Source: an uncultured Bacteroidota bacterium (lineage in GTDB: Bacteria > Bacteroidota > Bacteroidia > Bacteroidales > Bacteroidaceae). Taken from it: 64,000 nucleotides of DNA. The DNA lies in assembly GCA_947168315.1 (NCBI GenBank), contig CAMVLL010000003.1:1-64000 (forward strand), written 5' to 3'. A program made the translations under genes and the position numbers. The first letter of the stretch is position 1. The number at the start of each line of letters is the position of its first letter. Below, piece after piece: positions 18,999 to 28,893 of the stretch. Below the pieces are notes generated by a model. It did not search any database and had not been told where the DNA came from. It saw only the letters and a program-made list of their open reading frames with translations.

Positions 18999-20009
18999 CT
19001 AAATCCATCCCTCCTGCTTATACCAAGCAACTATTTCCTTAACGCCACGTTCCAAAGAATAATCGGGCACATATCCTAAATCATTAATGGCAGGAGTAAT
19101 ATCACATTGCCAGTTGCGTTGCTTCATTATCTTATACTTATCTCCATTCAGGGTGCTGGATTTGCCAAAGAGAGCGGCAAGTCGTTCTGCACACAGCGAG
19201 ATAACTTTCAATAACCATAAAGGACTCTTGAACCGAAGCACCCACGGATTACCCAGCTCCTTCTGGATAAAATCAGAGAATGCACGGCTGGTATATACTT
19301 GTCCGTCTGTCAAGAAGTAACATTTACCTGTTACATCCCTGTCGATAGCAGCAAAGACCGCTTTCACCAAATCCTTCACATAGACAAAAGTAATCAATTG
19401 CTTCTTATATCCTACGGCAAAATCTACATGGTTACGAATGGACTTCACCATCAAAAAATAGTCTTTTTCGCGAGGTCCATAAATGCCTGTCGGACGGAAA
19501 ATAACATATGGGAAGTCATTTTGCGACATCAGGAACTGTTCTGATTTATACTTACTGATGCCATAAGCCGTATTCGGTTGGGGTGTATCCGAATCCAAAA
19601 TAGGTTTGTAATCCTCTTCATGAATAGGGCCAAATACACTCAGGGTACTGATATAGATGAACTTCTCGGGCACCATATCAAGTTTTTGCAAGGTTTCGAC
19701 AAAGTTTCTGGTACCAATATAATTGGTCTTCTCGAAATCCTCTTTGTTGCGACACTTGGTCACGCCGGCACAATGAATGACATAATCCCACTTGCCGAAT
19801 TCCTCTTTAAAGGCTCCCAGCTGTTTGAGTAAGTTTTCCTGATGTAGGAAATCTAATTCAATAAAAGTGATGCGTTCATCTTTTAGGTAACGTTTGCTAC
19901 TGGTCTTACGCATACCAGCCCATACCGACATCTGCAAGTCCAACCCTTTCTCCACTAAAAAGCTACCTACAAATCCGCTTGCTCCCGTTACTAAGATCTT
20001 TTTACCCAT
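18999..20009 (-). CDS. NAD-dependent epimerase/dehydratase
   Basis: GASGFVGS Rossmann motif; YGISKYKSE (YxxxK). Confidence 0.88.
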   Translation of the reverse strand: MGKKILVTGASGFVGSFLVEKGLDLQMSVWAGMRKTSSKRYLKDERITFIELDFLHQENLLKQLGAFKEEFGKWDYVIHCAGVTKCRNKEDFEKTNYIGTRNFVETLQKLDMVPEKFIYISTLSVFGPIHEEDYKPILDSDTPQPNTAYGISKYKSEQFLMSQNDFPYVIFRPTGIYGPREKDYFLMVKSIRNHVDFAVGYKKQLITFVYVKDLVKAVFAAIDRDVTGKCYFLTDGQVYTSRAFSDFIQKELGNPWVLRFKSPLWLLKVISLCAERLAALFGKSSTLNGDKYKIMKQRNWQCDITPAINDLGYVPDYSLERGVKEIVAWYKQEGWI

Positions 20010-20166
20010 TCAACGTAAAATTATGCAGGAACAAAGATAATGGAAAATAGAGATAGAAACAAAGTTTAAAATCCTTTTTCCAACTGTTATGCAAAAAAAC
20101 AAGCGCAAACTATCACTTTTCCAATTATTTTGTTTACTTTGTACAATAATTCAAAAAAACTTTACT

Positions 20167-22314
20167 ATGGGTAAAAATAAAGAGAAAAAAGCTGGTAAAC
20201 GAATGAAAAAGACCGAGTTGGTTGACCTTATCAACAACTTCTTTATCAGCCAACCACTGGATGAATCATTCAGCCTTAAAAAGATATGTACCATTCTTCG
20301 GCTTACGACCCATCCACAGAAACGTCTGTGCTTCGACATCCTCGAAGATCTCACATACGAGGGCTTTTTGAAGAAGGTATCCAGTAATGAATATATAATG
20401 AACAACCGCGGTCAAGTGCTCACCGGCACCTTCCAACGGAAGAGTAATGGAAAGAACATCTTCGTACCAGAAGATGGCAGCGATCCGATTATGATAGCTG
20501 AACGTAACTCCGCCCACGCTATGAATGGAGATATTGTTCGCATCAGCTTCTTCGCCCGCCGTAGGAACCGTGCTCCAGAAGGAGAAGTCATCGAGATCCT
20601 TGAACGTGCTAAAGATACTTTCGTGGGTACCTTGAAGGTAGACAAATATTATGCTTTCCTACTTACAGAGGACCGCACCCTAGCGAACGACATCTTTATC
20701 CCAATGGATAAGTTGAAGGGAGGAAAGACTGGTGATAAAGCCGTAGTGAAAATTATCGAATGGCCAGCTGATGCTAAGAACCCAATAGGTGTAGTCGTTG
20801 ACGTCTTAGGAAAAGCTGGTGAGAATAATACAGAGATGCATGCTATCTTGGCTGAATTCGGATTGCCATATGTCTATCCGAAGAGTGTGGAGAAAGCAGC
20901 AAATAAGATTCCAAAGACTATCACGGAGGAAGATCTGGCTGAGCGTGAAGATTTCAGGGATGTTGTCACCTTCACCATTGACCCAAAGGATGCAAAGGAC
21001 TTTGACGATGCCCTTTCTATCCGCAAACTACCGAATGGTTTATGGGAAGTAGGTGTCCACATTGCCGATGTGACTCATTATGTAAAGGAAGGTGGCATCA
21101 TCGACAAAGAAGCCTATGCTCGTGCCACATCCGTCTATTTAGTTGACCGCACCGTACCAATGCTACCGGAAAGTCTTTGTAACATGCTTTGTTCGCTCCG
21201 TCCAGATGAGGAGAAGTTGACCTACTCCGTTATCTTAGAGATGAACGATAAGGCAGAAGTGAAAAAGTCACACATCGCCCACACGGTTATTAAAAGCAAC
21301 CGTCGTTTCTGTTACGAAGAGGCACAAGCTATTATTGAAACGGGAGAGGGTGATTACAAAGATGAGATCCTGGAGCTTCATAAACTTGCCCAAATCTTAC
21401 GGAAGGGACGTTTCATAAACGGAGCGATTGCTTTCAATCGTGTGGAGATGCGATTCGATATCGATGACACCGGCAAACCTATCAGCGTTTATTTCAAGGA
21501 GTCCAAGGAAGCCAATCAACTAATTGAGGAATTCATGTTGCTTGCCAACCGTACCGTGGCGGAACGCATCGGAAAGGTAGGCAAGGACAAGAAGGCAAAA
21601 GTTTTCCCTTATCGTATCCACGACCTTCCAGCTCTTGATAAGTTAGAGGATCTGAACTCCTTCGTCAGCCGTTTTGGTTATAAGATCAAGACTGTAGGCA
21701 ATAAGACAGAAATGGCAAAATCGTTGAACAAGATGTTGGCGGAAGTCAAGAATACAAAAGAACAGAACCTTATTGAGACTGTTTCTCTACGTGCCATGCA
21801 GAAGGCTCGTTACTCCGTTCACAACATCGGTCACTACGGATTGGCTTTCGATTACTATACTCACTTCACCTCTCCTATCCGTCGTTATCCCGACATGATG
21901 GTGCATCGCTTGTTAACCCGTTATCTGGATGGAGGACGAAGTGTTTCGGAGGTGAAATACGAAGAGTATTGCGACCATTGCTCCGATATGGAACAGCTTG
22001 CGGCCAATGCTGAACGAGCTTCCATCAAGTACAAGGAGGTAGAGTTCATGAGCGAGCATATCGGTGAGGAATACGAAGGGACCATCTCGGGTGTTACCGA
22101 GTGGGGCATCTACGTTGAGATTAACGAAAACAAATGCGAAGGTATGGTACCTGTTCGTTTACTGGATGATGATTATTATGACTTTGATGAGAAGAACTAT
22201 TGCCTGGTAGGCCGTAGATATCATCACCAATATAATTTAGGAGATTCCGTTAAGATACGTGTTGAGAAAGCCGATCTTGAAAGAAAACAGTTAGACTTTT
22301 CACTTGTTAATTGA
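20167..22314 (+). CDS. rnr: ribonuclease R
   Basis: RNB motif TIDPKDAKDFDDALS; HFTSPIRRYPDMMVHRLL; C-terminal S1 domain; start trimmed to MGKNKEKK. Confidence 0.92.
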   Translation: MGKNKEKKAGKRMKKTELVDLINNFFISQPLDESFSLKKICTILRLTTHPQKRLCFDILEDLTYEGFLKKVSSNEYIMNNRGQVLTGTFQRKSNGKNIFVPEDGSDPIMIAERNSAHAMNGDIVRISFFARRRNRAPEGEVIEILERAKDTFVGTLKVDKYYAFLLTEDRTLANDIFIPMDKLKGGKTGDKAVVKIIEWPADAKNPIGVVVDVLGKAGENNTEMHAILAEFGLPYVYPKSVEKAANKIPKTITEEDLAEREDFRDVVTFTIDPKDAKDFDDALSIRKLPNGLWEVGVHIADVTHYVKEGGIIDKEAYARATSVYLVDRTVPMLPESLCNMLCSLRPDEEKLTYSVILEMNDKAEVKKSHIAHTVIKSNRRFCYEEAQAIIETGEGDYKDEILELHKLAQILRKGRFINGAIAFNRVEMRFDIDDTGKPISVYFKESKEANQLIEEFMLLANRTVAERIGKVGKDKKAKVFPYRIHDLPALDKLEDLNSFVSRFGYKIKTVGNKTEMAKSLNKMLAEVKNTKEQNLIETVSLRAMQKARYSVHNIGHYGLAFDYYTHFTSPIRRYPDMMVHRLLTRYLDGGRSVSEVKYEEYCDHCSDMEQLAANAERASIKYKEVEFMSEHIGEEYEGTISGVTEWGIYVEINENKCEGMVPVRLLDDDYYDFDEKNYCLVGRRYHHQYNLGDSVKIRVEKADLERKQLDFSLVN

Positions 22315-22346
22315 TAATTAATATAAGTAATTCAAAACATATTAAA

Positions 22347-23633
22347 ATGGCTACAAATAGAAGAACATTTCTGAAGACATTGGGAGGACTTGGGCTTTTC
22401 ACCATTGTCCCTCGCCGTGTATTAGGTGGGAACAACTTTGTTGCCCCTAGTGACCAATTGACCAAAGGTATCATCGGTGTCGGTGGTATCGGTAAGAGTT
22501 CGTATCACTTTACCAGTAATGAGAAATGCAGGCTGGTAGCAGTCTGTGATGTTGATGACAACCACGTAAAGCAAGCCGTGGATATGGCAAAGTCAAAATT
22601 CAACGAAACAGTACAGACCTACCATGACTTTCGTGACTTGATCAAAGATCCGAATGTTGACGTTGTTCACATTGCAACTCCTCCACACTGGCATGCTCTG
22701 ATGTCTATTGAGGCAGCTAAGGCAGGAAAGGATATCTGGTGTGAGAAACCAATGACACGTACCATCGGAGAAGGAAAGCGGGTCATTGAGGCTGTCAACA
22801 GATACAAACGTATTTTCCGTCTAAACACATGGTTCCGCTTCACAGATACATTCTATGGTTTGGGAACGACTGTTCAACCATTGAAGAAATTGGTGGATAG
22901 CGGTCTGCTCGGATGGCCATTGAAAGTTGTTGTTTCCGGTACAACCGGTTTTACATGGAAATTCTTTTGGGTAGGCCAAGAAAACCTTCAGCCACAACCT
23001 GTTCCACAAGGCTTCGACTACGATATGTGGTTAGGTCCGGCTCCATTCAAGCCGTATCACGTACATCGTACTCACCAGACCTTCCGTGGTTATTGGGATT
23101 ATGATGGTGGTGGTTTGACAGATATGGGTCAGCACTATTTGGATCCAGTTCAATATTTGTTAGGCAAGGATAAAGAGTTGCCTATCAAGGTTGAGGTAGA
23201 TGCTCCACAACAACATCCGGATGCTGTTGGTATCTGGCACAAGATTACTTATACTTATGCCGACGGTTGCCAGATTGTATTGGAAGGTGAAGGCTTCGAA
23301 AGCAAGGGAGACACCGCTTACATCGAAGGACCAAAGGGTAAGGTTTACAAAGGTTTCCGTTGTACCATCCCAGACATCATGAACAAGTTGGCTGAATACC
23401 CAGATCCAGAACCACAACGTACCGACTTTATCGAATGTATCCATACTCGTCAAAAGTTTGCTTTGAACGAGGAAAACGGACATCGGAGCTGTACGTTAGT
23501 CAACATGGGAGCTGTCGCACTCCGCTTGGGACGTCAAGTCCTGAACTTCGACCCAGTGAACCAGTTGTTCATCGGTGATGATGCAGCCAACGCATTAGTT
23601 GATCAACCAATGCGTGGACCTTGGAAAATATAA
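22347..23633 (+). CDS. Gfo/Idh/MocA family oxidoreductase with Tat-like signal
   Basis: NRRTFLKTLGGLGLF twin-Arg leader; GVGGIGKSSY; CEKPMTRT. Confidence 0.88.
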   Translation: MATNRRTFLKTLGGLGLFTIVPRRVLGGNNFVAPSDQLTKGIIGVGGIGKSSYHFTSNEKCRLVAVCDVDDNHVKQAVDMAKSKFNETVQTYHDFRDLIKDPNVDVVHIATPPHWHALMSIEAAKAGKDIWCEKPMTRTIGEGKRVIEAVNRYKRIFRLNTWFRFTDTFYGLGTTVQPLKKLVDSGLLGWPLKVVVSGTTGFTWKFFWVGQENLQPQPVPQGFDYDMWLGPAPFKPYHVHRTHQTFRGYWDYDGGGLTDMGQHYLDPVQYLLGKDKELPIKVEVDAPQQHPDAVGIWHKITYTYADGCQIVLEGEGFESKGDTAYIEGPKGKVYKGFRCTIPDIMNKLAEYPDPEPQRTDFIECIHTRQKFALNEENGHRSCTLVNMGAVALRLGRQVLNFDPVNQLFIGDDAANALVDQPMRGPWKI

Positions 23634-23657
23634 TGTCGTACCCAAATTATTGAAACA

Positions 23658-26600
23658 ATGAAAAAATATATCTCATTTATAACATTACTTATCTGCCTTC
23701 TGGCATTTAGTAATACCACATCGGCACAAGTGGACAGCCGCCAACGGGCCACTTCGACCATCATCGCTGACGGACTTGCCCAGTTACCAGCACAACAGCC
23801 GGATGTATACAACAAAGTCATTGGCGAACTTGCCAATACGGGTTCTGAAGGACTTCAGATGATTATCAACATGCTGACTCCTGCCGACAAAGGTAAGAAC
23901 GCTACCTTTGAATATGCTATCAACGGTATCGTAAACTATGTAACCCTGAAAGAAAATGCTAGTCTGAAAGATGCTGTACGCAAAGGATTGACAGAAGGTT
24001 TAGCAAAATGTACAGACAATGCCAACAGAGCATTCCTCTTGTCACAGTTGCAGAAATGTGCTACTGCTGACGATGCCGCTACATTCAGCAAATATCTTTC
24101 TGATTCTTATCTAAGTGACTTTGCCGCACGGGCTTTGATGTCAACTCCTGGAATCGACAATCAGGTTATTGATCTGATGAAAGCAGGTTCTGCTCCTAAG
24201 AATGTTTTGGCCAATATTGCCAGCTTCCGGAAGTTAAATTCTCCTGAGGTTGAACCAATCCTCTTATCATGGGTAAAAGGAGCTGATGCTAATACCCTTC
24301 CTGCTATCTACGATGCTTTGGCAGCCTGTGGTAGCGTAAAATCACTCAGTGTATTGAAAGCTGCTGCTCAGAATGCAACCTATCCATCCAATGCCATGGA
24401 TTCATATTTAGGATTGCTGAACAACCTGACAAAGGTTGGTCAAGCAAAGAAAGTGATGAAAGAAGCAAAAGCATTGATGAAGAACGGCAATGGTTTCATC
24501 CAAAACGCTGCCCTTCAGCTCTTGATGAAGAACGATAAAGCAAACGTTCCTTCATACCTTCTTTCTGCTCTCAATAGCAGCAATAAGGATTTCAGAAATG
24601 CCGCCCTTGATAATGCAACACGCCTTGTGTCTGATAAAGGGCTTGGTGACCTAGTTAACCTCGTTGTAGGAAAGATGCCGTCTTTGTCGGCTGATGCACA
24701 GACCGACGTTATCCAATGGTTGGGTAATAATCACGTCTCCTCTCAGGTTGATGCAGTGGTTAACGCTGTATCTTCTCCTAACGATAATATCGCCAATGCT
24801 GCAATCCGTGCAGCCGGCGTCATTGGAGGTCAGAAAGCATTGAATGCTTTGATTGGGCAATTAGGAGGTAAGCGTGCCGGACTCGCCAGTGCTGCTCTGC
24901 AAGCTTTCAATGGTAATATCGGCGATGGCATCATGAGCGCTTTGAACGGTAGTGCTGAGACGCAAGTAGAAGCTCTGAACTTGGCATCTACTCGCAAGAT
25001 GTATAATTCATACGATAAGGTTACTTCTTTGTTGAATTCACCCAATATGCAAGTACGCAATGCAGCATACGATGCTTTAGCAGGTGTTGTTAAACCGGAA
25101 AACTTTGATGCACTTTGCCAATTGATGGAGACTTCAACAGGCAACCAAACCGAAAAGGTTCAAACAGCAGCGTTGAATGCCATCAAGAACTTGCCAACAG
25201 ACCAACAATATAATATGGTAAGCAAGGCTATGGACAAGACTTCAAAAGCTTCGTTATACTATCCACTATTAGGTCAGGCAGGAAACTCGGACGCTATCTA
25301 TAAGATTTTACTGGCTTACAACAGCGCCTATAACAAGAGTGCTGCTCTTCAATCTCTTTTGAAAGTTGACAATCCTGAGATGATCGACATCTTATACAGC
25401 CTTGCTCAAAAAGAGAGCGGACAGACAAAGGATGATATCTTGAACAGATTCCTTTCTTTGATTCAATCATCTGATAAGAACAATGGTGAAAAATACAGTC
25501 TGTTCAGTCGCGCACTGGCTTTGGATCCTTCCACCGCTGTTCAAAACAAACTGATTGAAGCATTAACTTCTATCAGAAGTCTTCCTGCTTTGATGCTTGC
25601 ATCCAAGTATATGGATAACAATGGTACAGCTAAGCAAGCCGCTACTACTGTAAAGGATATCCTCAGCAAAAACAAAGAACTGTTGGGCGGAAACACTGCT
25701 AAGCAGATGTTGACGAAAGCTCAGAACATCTTCCGGGTTCAACCAGAAACTGATGCAGTATATGCTGTAGATGAAATCACTGGTTTACTTCGCAATGTCC
25801 CAAACACAGGTTTCGAATCGGTTGCTGTAAACGCTGTCGCTCCAAACAAACCATTCAAGTCAGCAAAGCAGTATGAGAATTTTGAAATGTATGTAGACTG
25901 GAAATCAGCTGATGATGCAACCATGAGTGTACGCTCTATGCCTGAAATAGCCTTGAGTGGAACAAATGGTGTTCAGTTCCTGCACGACAAGAGCGCAGAA
26001 AACATTGCTTTGCCTGAAGACTGGAACACCCTTTATGTAAAGGTGTTGAATGATCGTATCTTTGTTGAGTCAAACGGAACAAAGGTTGTTGAGAATGCTA
26101 TCATCAAGAATACTCCTGAAAACAAACCGATTAATGTGAAGGGATTCATCGAGGTTGCTACGGGCAAGAAGGGTAATGTAGACCTTCGTAACCTGTATAT
26201 CCGTGAGTTACCAACAACTCCTGTTTTCGTATTGTCAGATGAAGAGAAGAAAGCCGGCTTCGAAGTTCTTTTCGATGGTCGTTCCTTGGAGAAATGGCAA
26301 GGTAACCTGACAGATTATGTTCCGGAAGATGGTAACATCTATGTTTCTGCCAACTATGGTGGTACAGGCAACCTGTACACCAAGAAGAAATATAGCGATT
26401 TCGTGTATCGCTTTGAGTTCTGCTTCGGCGTAGAAGGTGTTAACAATGGTATCGGCATCCGTACAAACATCGGTTCAGATGCTGCATACGATGGAATGGA
26501 GATTCAAGTTCTCGACCACGATGCTCCTATCTATAAAAACCTAAGACCGTATCAACAACACGGTTCTGTTTATGGAATCATTGTTCCAAAACATGTCGAC

Positions 26601-26882
26601 TTCGGTCCGATCAATACTTGGCATAAGGAAGAGATTCGTGCCGTAGGTGATCATATTACAGTAACTGTTGATGGTGTCGTTATTTTGGATGGCAATATCC
26701 GCGAAGCATGTCAAGGTCATAATGTTGCACCTGACGGCTCAAATACAAATCCTTATACAGTTGACCATCTGAATCATCCAGGCCTGTTCAACAAGGACGG
26801 TTACATCAGTTTCTGTGGTCACGGTGCAGGTGTTAAGTTCCGCAACGTACGCATCCTCGATTTGAGTAAGAATAAGAAATAA
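23658..26882 (+). CDS. HEAT-like repeat protein with C-terminal DUF1080 domain
   Basis: Signal peptide, alpha-helical repeats up to ~aa 690, then GFEVLFDGRSLEKWQGNLTDY... DUF1080 domain. Confidence 0.85.
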   Translation: MKKYISFITLLICLLAFSNTTSAQVDSRQRATSTIIADGLAQLPAQQPDVYNKVIGELANTGSEGLQMIINMLTPADKGKNATFEYAINGIVNYVTLKENASLKDAVRKGLTEGLAKCTDNANRAFLLSQLQKCATADDAATFSKYLSDSYLSDFAARALMSTPGIDNQVIDLMKAGSAPKNVLANIASFRKLNSPEVEPILLSWVKGADANTLPAIYDALAACGSVKSLSVLKAAAQNATYPSNAMDSYLGLLNNLTKVGQAKKVMKEAKALMKNGNGFIQNAALQLLMKNDKANVPSYLLSALNSSNKDFRNAALDNATRLVSDKGLGDLVNLVVGKMPSLSADAQTDVIQWLGNNHVSSQVDAVVNAVSSPNDNIANAAIRAAGVIGGQKALNALIGQLGGKRAGLASAALQAFNGNIGDGIMSALNGSAETQVEALNLASTRKMYNSYDKVTSLLNSPNMQVRNAAYDALAGVVKPENFDALCQLMETSTGNQTEKVQTAALNAIKNLPTDQQYNMVSKAMDKTSKASLYYPLLGQAGNSDAIYKILLAYNSAYNKSAALQSLLKVDNPEMIDILYSLAQKESGQTKDDILNRFLSLIQSSDKNNGEKYSLFSRALALDPSTAVQNKLIEALTSIRSLPALMLASKYMDNNGTAKQAATTVKDILSKNKELLGGNTAKQMLTKAQNIFRVQPETDAVYAVDEITGLLRNVPNTGFESVAVNAVAPNKPFKSAKQYENFEMYVDWKSADDATMSVRSMPEIALSGTNGVQFLHDKSAENIALPEDWNTLYVKVLNDRIFVESNGTKVVENAIIKNTPENKPINVKGFIEVATGKKGNVDLRNLYIRELPTTPVFVLSDEEKKAGFEVLFDGRSLEKWQGNLTDYVPEDGNIYVSANYGGTGNLYTKKKYSDFVYRFEFCFGVEGVNNGIGIRTNIGSDAAYDGMEIQVLDHDAPIYKNLRPYQQHGSVYGIIVPKHVDFGPINTWHKEEIRAVGDHITVTVDGVVILDGNIREACQGHNVAPDGSNTNPYTVDHLNHPGLFNKDGYISFCGHGAGVKFRNVRILDLSKNKK

Positions 26883-26895
26883 TTATTATTAACCT

Positions 26896-26928
26896 AAGGG
26901 ATATGCTCGTAAGCATATCCCTTTTTTA
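26896..26928 (+). terminator. rho-independent terminator or attenuator
   Basis: Perfect 12-bp stem AAGGGATATGCT/AGCATATCCCTT, CGTA loop, T-run. Confidence 0.9.
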
Positions 26929-26940
26929 TTTTGTTACTAC

Positions 26941-28023
26941 ATGAAAAACACAATTTCACTTTGGGCGTTGTTGCTCATATTAGCTGTTACAGCCTGCAAG
27001 ACCAACGGTCAGAAAGCAGAAGATGATTCCACGAAAGTGATAAACGGAGTCACCTATAAACTGGCAGATTTCCCTCTGTACATCGACCCCGTTTATAATG
27101 GTCCGTCCGATCCTACGACTTGCTACAACAGTCAAACAGGAAAATGGTACATGTACTATACTAGTCGTCGCCTCAATGTAGATAGTCTCTCAGGAATCCG
27201 ACAAATACACGGCTCTCCTATTGGCATTGCTGAATCTTCGGATGGTGGTGCAACCTGGAAATACATCGGTGACTGCAATATCGATTATAAACCCGACGAG
27301 TTCCCAACATATTGGGCTCCTGACGTATTGGAAAACGAAGGACTATATCATATGTACCTATCGTATGTTCCCGGTATTTTTGATAATTGGGAGCATCCAC
27401 GCGATATGGTCCACCTGACAAGTAAGGATGGTATCAATTGGAAGACGGAGAGCGTTTTGGATTTGGGTGTACGAAAAGTCATCGATGCAGGCATTATCCG
27501 ACTTCCAGATGGTGTTTGGCGTATGTGGTACAAGAATGAAGCTGAAGCACATGATATTATTTGGTATGCTGACAGTAAAGACCTTTACAATTGGGAGGTC
27601 AAAGGTTCAGCAAACTTAAACGGCATCAATGGAGAAGGTCCTAACGTTATTTTCTGGCATAATAAATATTATATGATTGTTGATGAGTGGAAAGGACTCT
27701 CTGTTTGGTCTTCCGACGATGCCACCCATTGGACAAAACAAGACGAATACCTTATCGCGGGTATTCCTTTACCAGACGATGATCAGCAACCTACAGACCA
27801 AGAAAGACGTAGACGACCACGATATGTAGACGGAAGTAGAGGTAATCATGCCAGTATTAAATTAGCTGGTGACCATGCATATATGTTTTACTTCAGTCAG
27901 ATTCCACGAAGCATGAATATGCGCGGACTAGCGGTTTATGTTCAAGAGCTTATTTACAATGAAGATGGTACGATATCATGCGATCCAACAGCTAAATGTT
28001 ATATAAATCTGAACGCCAAATAA
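26941..28023 (+). CDS. secreted five-bladed beta-propeller glycoside hydrolase-like lipoprotein
   Basis: Lipobox AVTAC; GPSDPTTCYNSQTGKWYMYYTSR, YWAPDVLENEGLYHMYLSY blade motifs of GH43/GH32-type folds. Confidence 0.7.
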   Translation: MKNTISLWALLLILAVTACKTNGQKAEDDSTKVINGVTYKLADFPLYIDPVYNGPSDPTTCYNSQTGKWYMYYTSRRLNVDSLSGIRQIHGSPIGIAESSDGGATWKYIGDCNIDYKPDEFPTYWAPDVLENEGLYHMYLSYVPGIFDNWEHPRDMVHLTSKDGINWKTESVLDLGVRKVIDAGIIRLPDGVWRMWYKNEAEAHDIIWYADSKDLYNWEVKGSANLNGINGEGPNVIFWHNKYYMIVDEWKGLSVWSSDDATHWTKQDEYLIAGIPLPDDDQQPTDQERRRRPRYVDGSRGNHASIKLAGDHAYMFYFSQIPRSMNMRGLAVYVQELIYNEDGTISCDPTAKCYINLNAK

Positions 28024-28041
28024 AAAAATAATTGCTCTTTT

Positions 28042-28077
28042 AAAGGAGATAGCCATAAGCTATCTCCTTTTTTTGTT
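28042..28077 (+). terminator. rho-independent terminator
   Basis: AAAGGAGATAGC / GCTATCTCCTTT stem, CATAA loop, T-run. Confidence 0.9.
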
Positions 28078-28149
28078 TTTTAATGATTAATTCACACCAA
28101 CTTGAAAACCAGCAATTTATAGGGAACACGTCTTCTTCATTTTTGTCAC

Positions 28150-28189
28150 AATGACTTTTTTGTAGAAAGCAAATGACTTTTTACTAGAA
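28150..28189 (+). promoter_or_regulatory. 18-bp direct repeat, 22-bp period (candidate operator)
   Basis: AATGACTTTTTtgTAGAA (28150-28167) and AATGACTTTTTacTAGAA (28172-28189). Confidence 0.6.
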
Positions 28190-28204
28190 CGATAAACTAT
28201 TTTA

Positions 28205-28237
28205 TTTGCATTGAGCCTGTCATACTTTCTACTTTTG
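28205..28237 (+). promoter_or_regulatory. Bacteroidetes-type promoter (TTTG-N21-TACTTTTG)
   Basis: TTTG 28205-28208; TACTTTTG 28230-28237; ATG at 28267. Confidence 0.6.
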
Positions 28238-28266
28238 CTCAGCGAAAAACAAGAATAACGCTGATT

Positions 28267-28695
28267 ATGAAAAAAAAGTACACAAAACCAATAATGAAAA
28301 TTGAAATGTTTGTGCCACATCAATACATAGGTGCATGTAACACATCCAATTTCTATTGTAATAAGGATTTGGATTTTGGTGAAGATTTATACCTCCCAAA
28401 TAATAGTGTTCAATGGCCTAGAGACTACGAAGACGTTTTAGTTGATGGTGAATGGGTAACCAGGAAAACAGCCTATGAGCCTGTGGATGGGTGTGGCATG
28501 AATTTCAAGAACATTGAATATCCCGAAATACATATCCAGCAGGGTTACATCGTGAAATGCGGCGATGATTTCGAAAATCCAAATCACGAAAAGATTCCTG
28601 TTTGGGTTTGGGATGGTCAATCAACTGGAAGCTATTATACACCTGGGGATTTTCATACTCACATTAGCACAATAGAACCGACAAACGCTTCATAA
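28267..28695 (+). CDS. hypothetical small protein with KPxMkxExFxPxxYIgAC N-terminus
   Basis: 142 aa, four Cys, own promoter, no hydrophobic signal peptide. Confidence 0.6.
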   Translation: MKKKYTKPIMKIEMFVPHQYIGACNTSNFYCNKDLDFGEDLYLPNNSVQWPRDYEDVLVDGEWVTRKTAYEPVDGCGMNFKNIEYPEIHIQQGYIVKCGDDFENPNHEKIPVWVWDGQSTGSYYTPGDFHTHISTIEPTNAS

Positions 28696-28775
28696 GGCAT
28701 AACTACATTTATTTACCCCCTATTATTTTTTATAATTTACCCGGGTGCAACAAAAATAAATTAGCTTAACTGCGG

Positions 28776-28810
28776 GTAGCAGGCAATGGGAACAGCCTGC
28801 TACCTTTTAT
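28776..28810 (+). terminator. terminator-like hairpin
   Basis: GTAGCAGGC / GCCTGCTAC stem then CTTTTATCT. Confidence 0.6.
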
Positions 28811-28893
28811 CTAAGCAGATACCGTCTTAAAAATACAAAAAAATGCTTATCTTTGCCGTGAAAAGTAGTTTTTTACCTAACCTCGTGAACTTT

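Noticed and set aside
28843-28893. N-terminal extension of the TPR-AraC regulator
   Set aside because: Overlaps the TATCTTTG promoter element; signal peptide begins at MTGYKY (28894).
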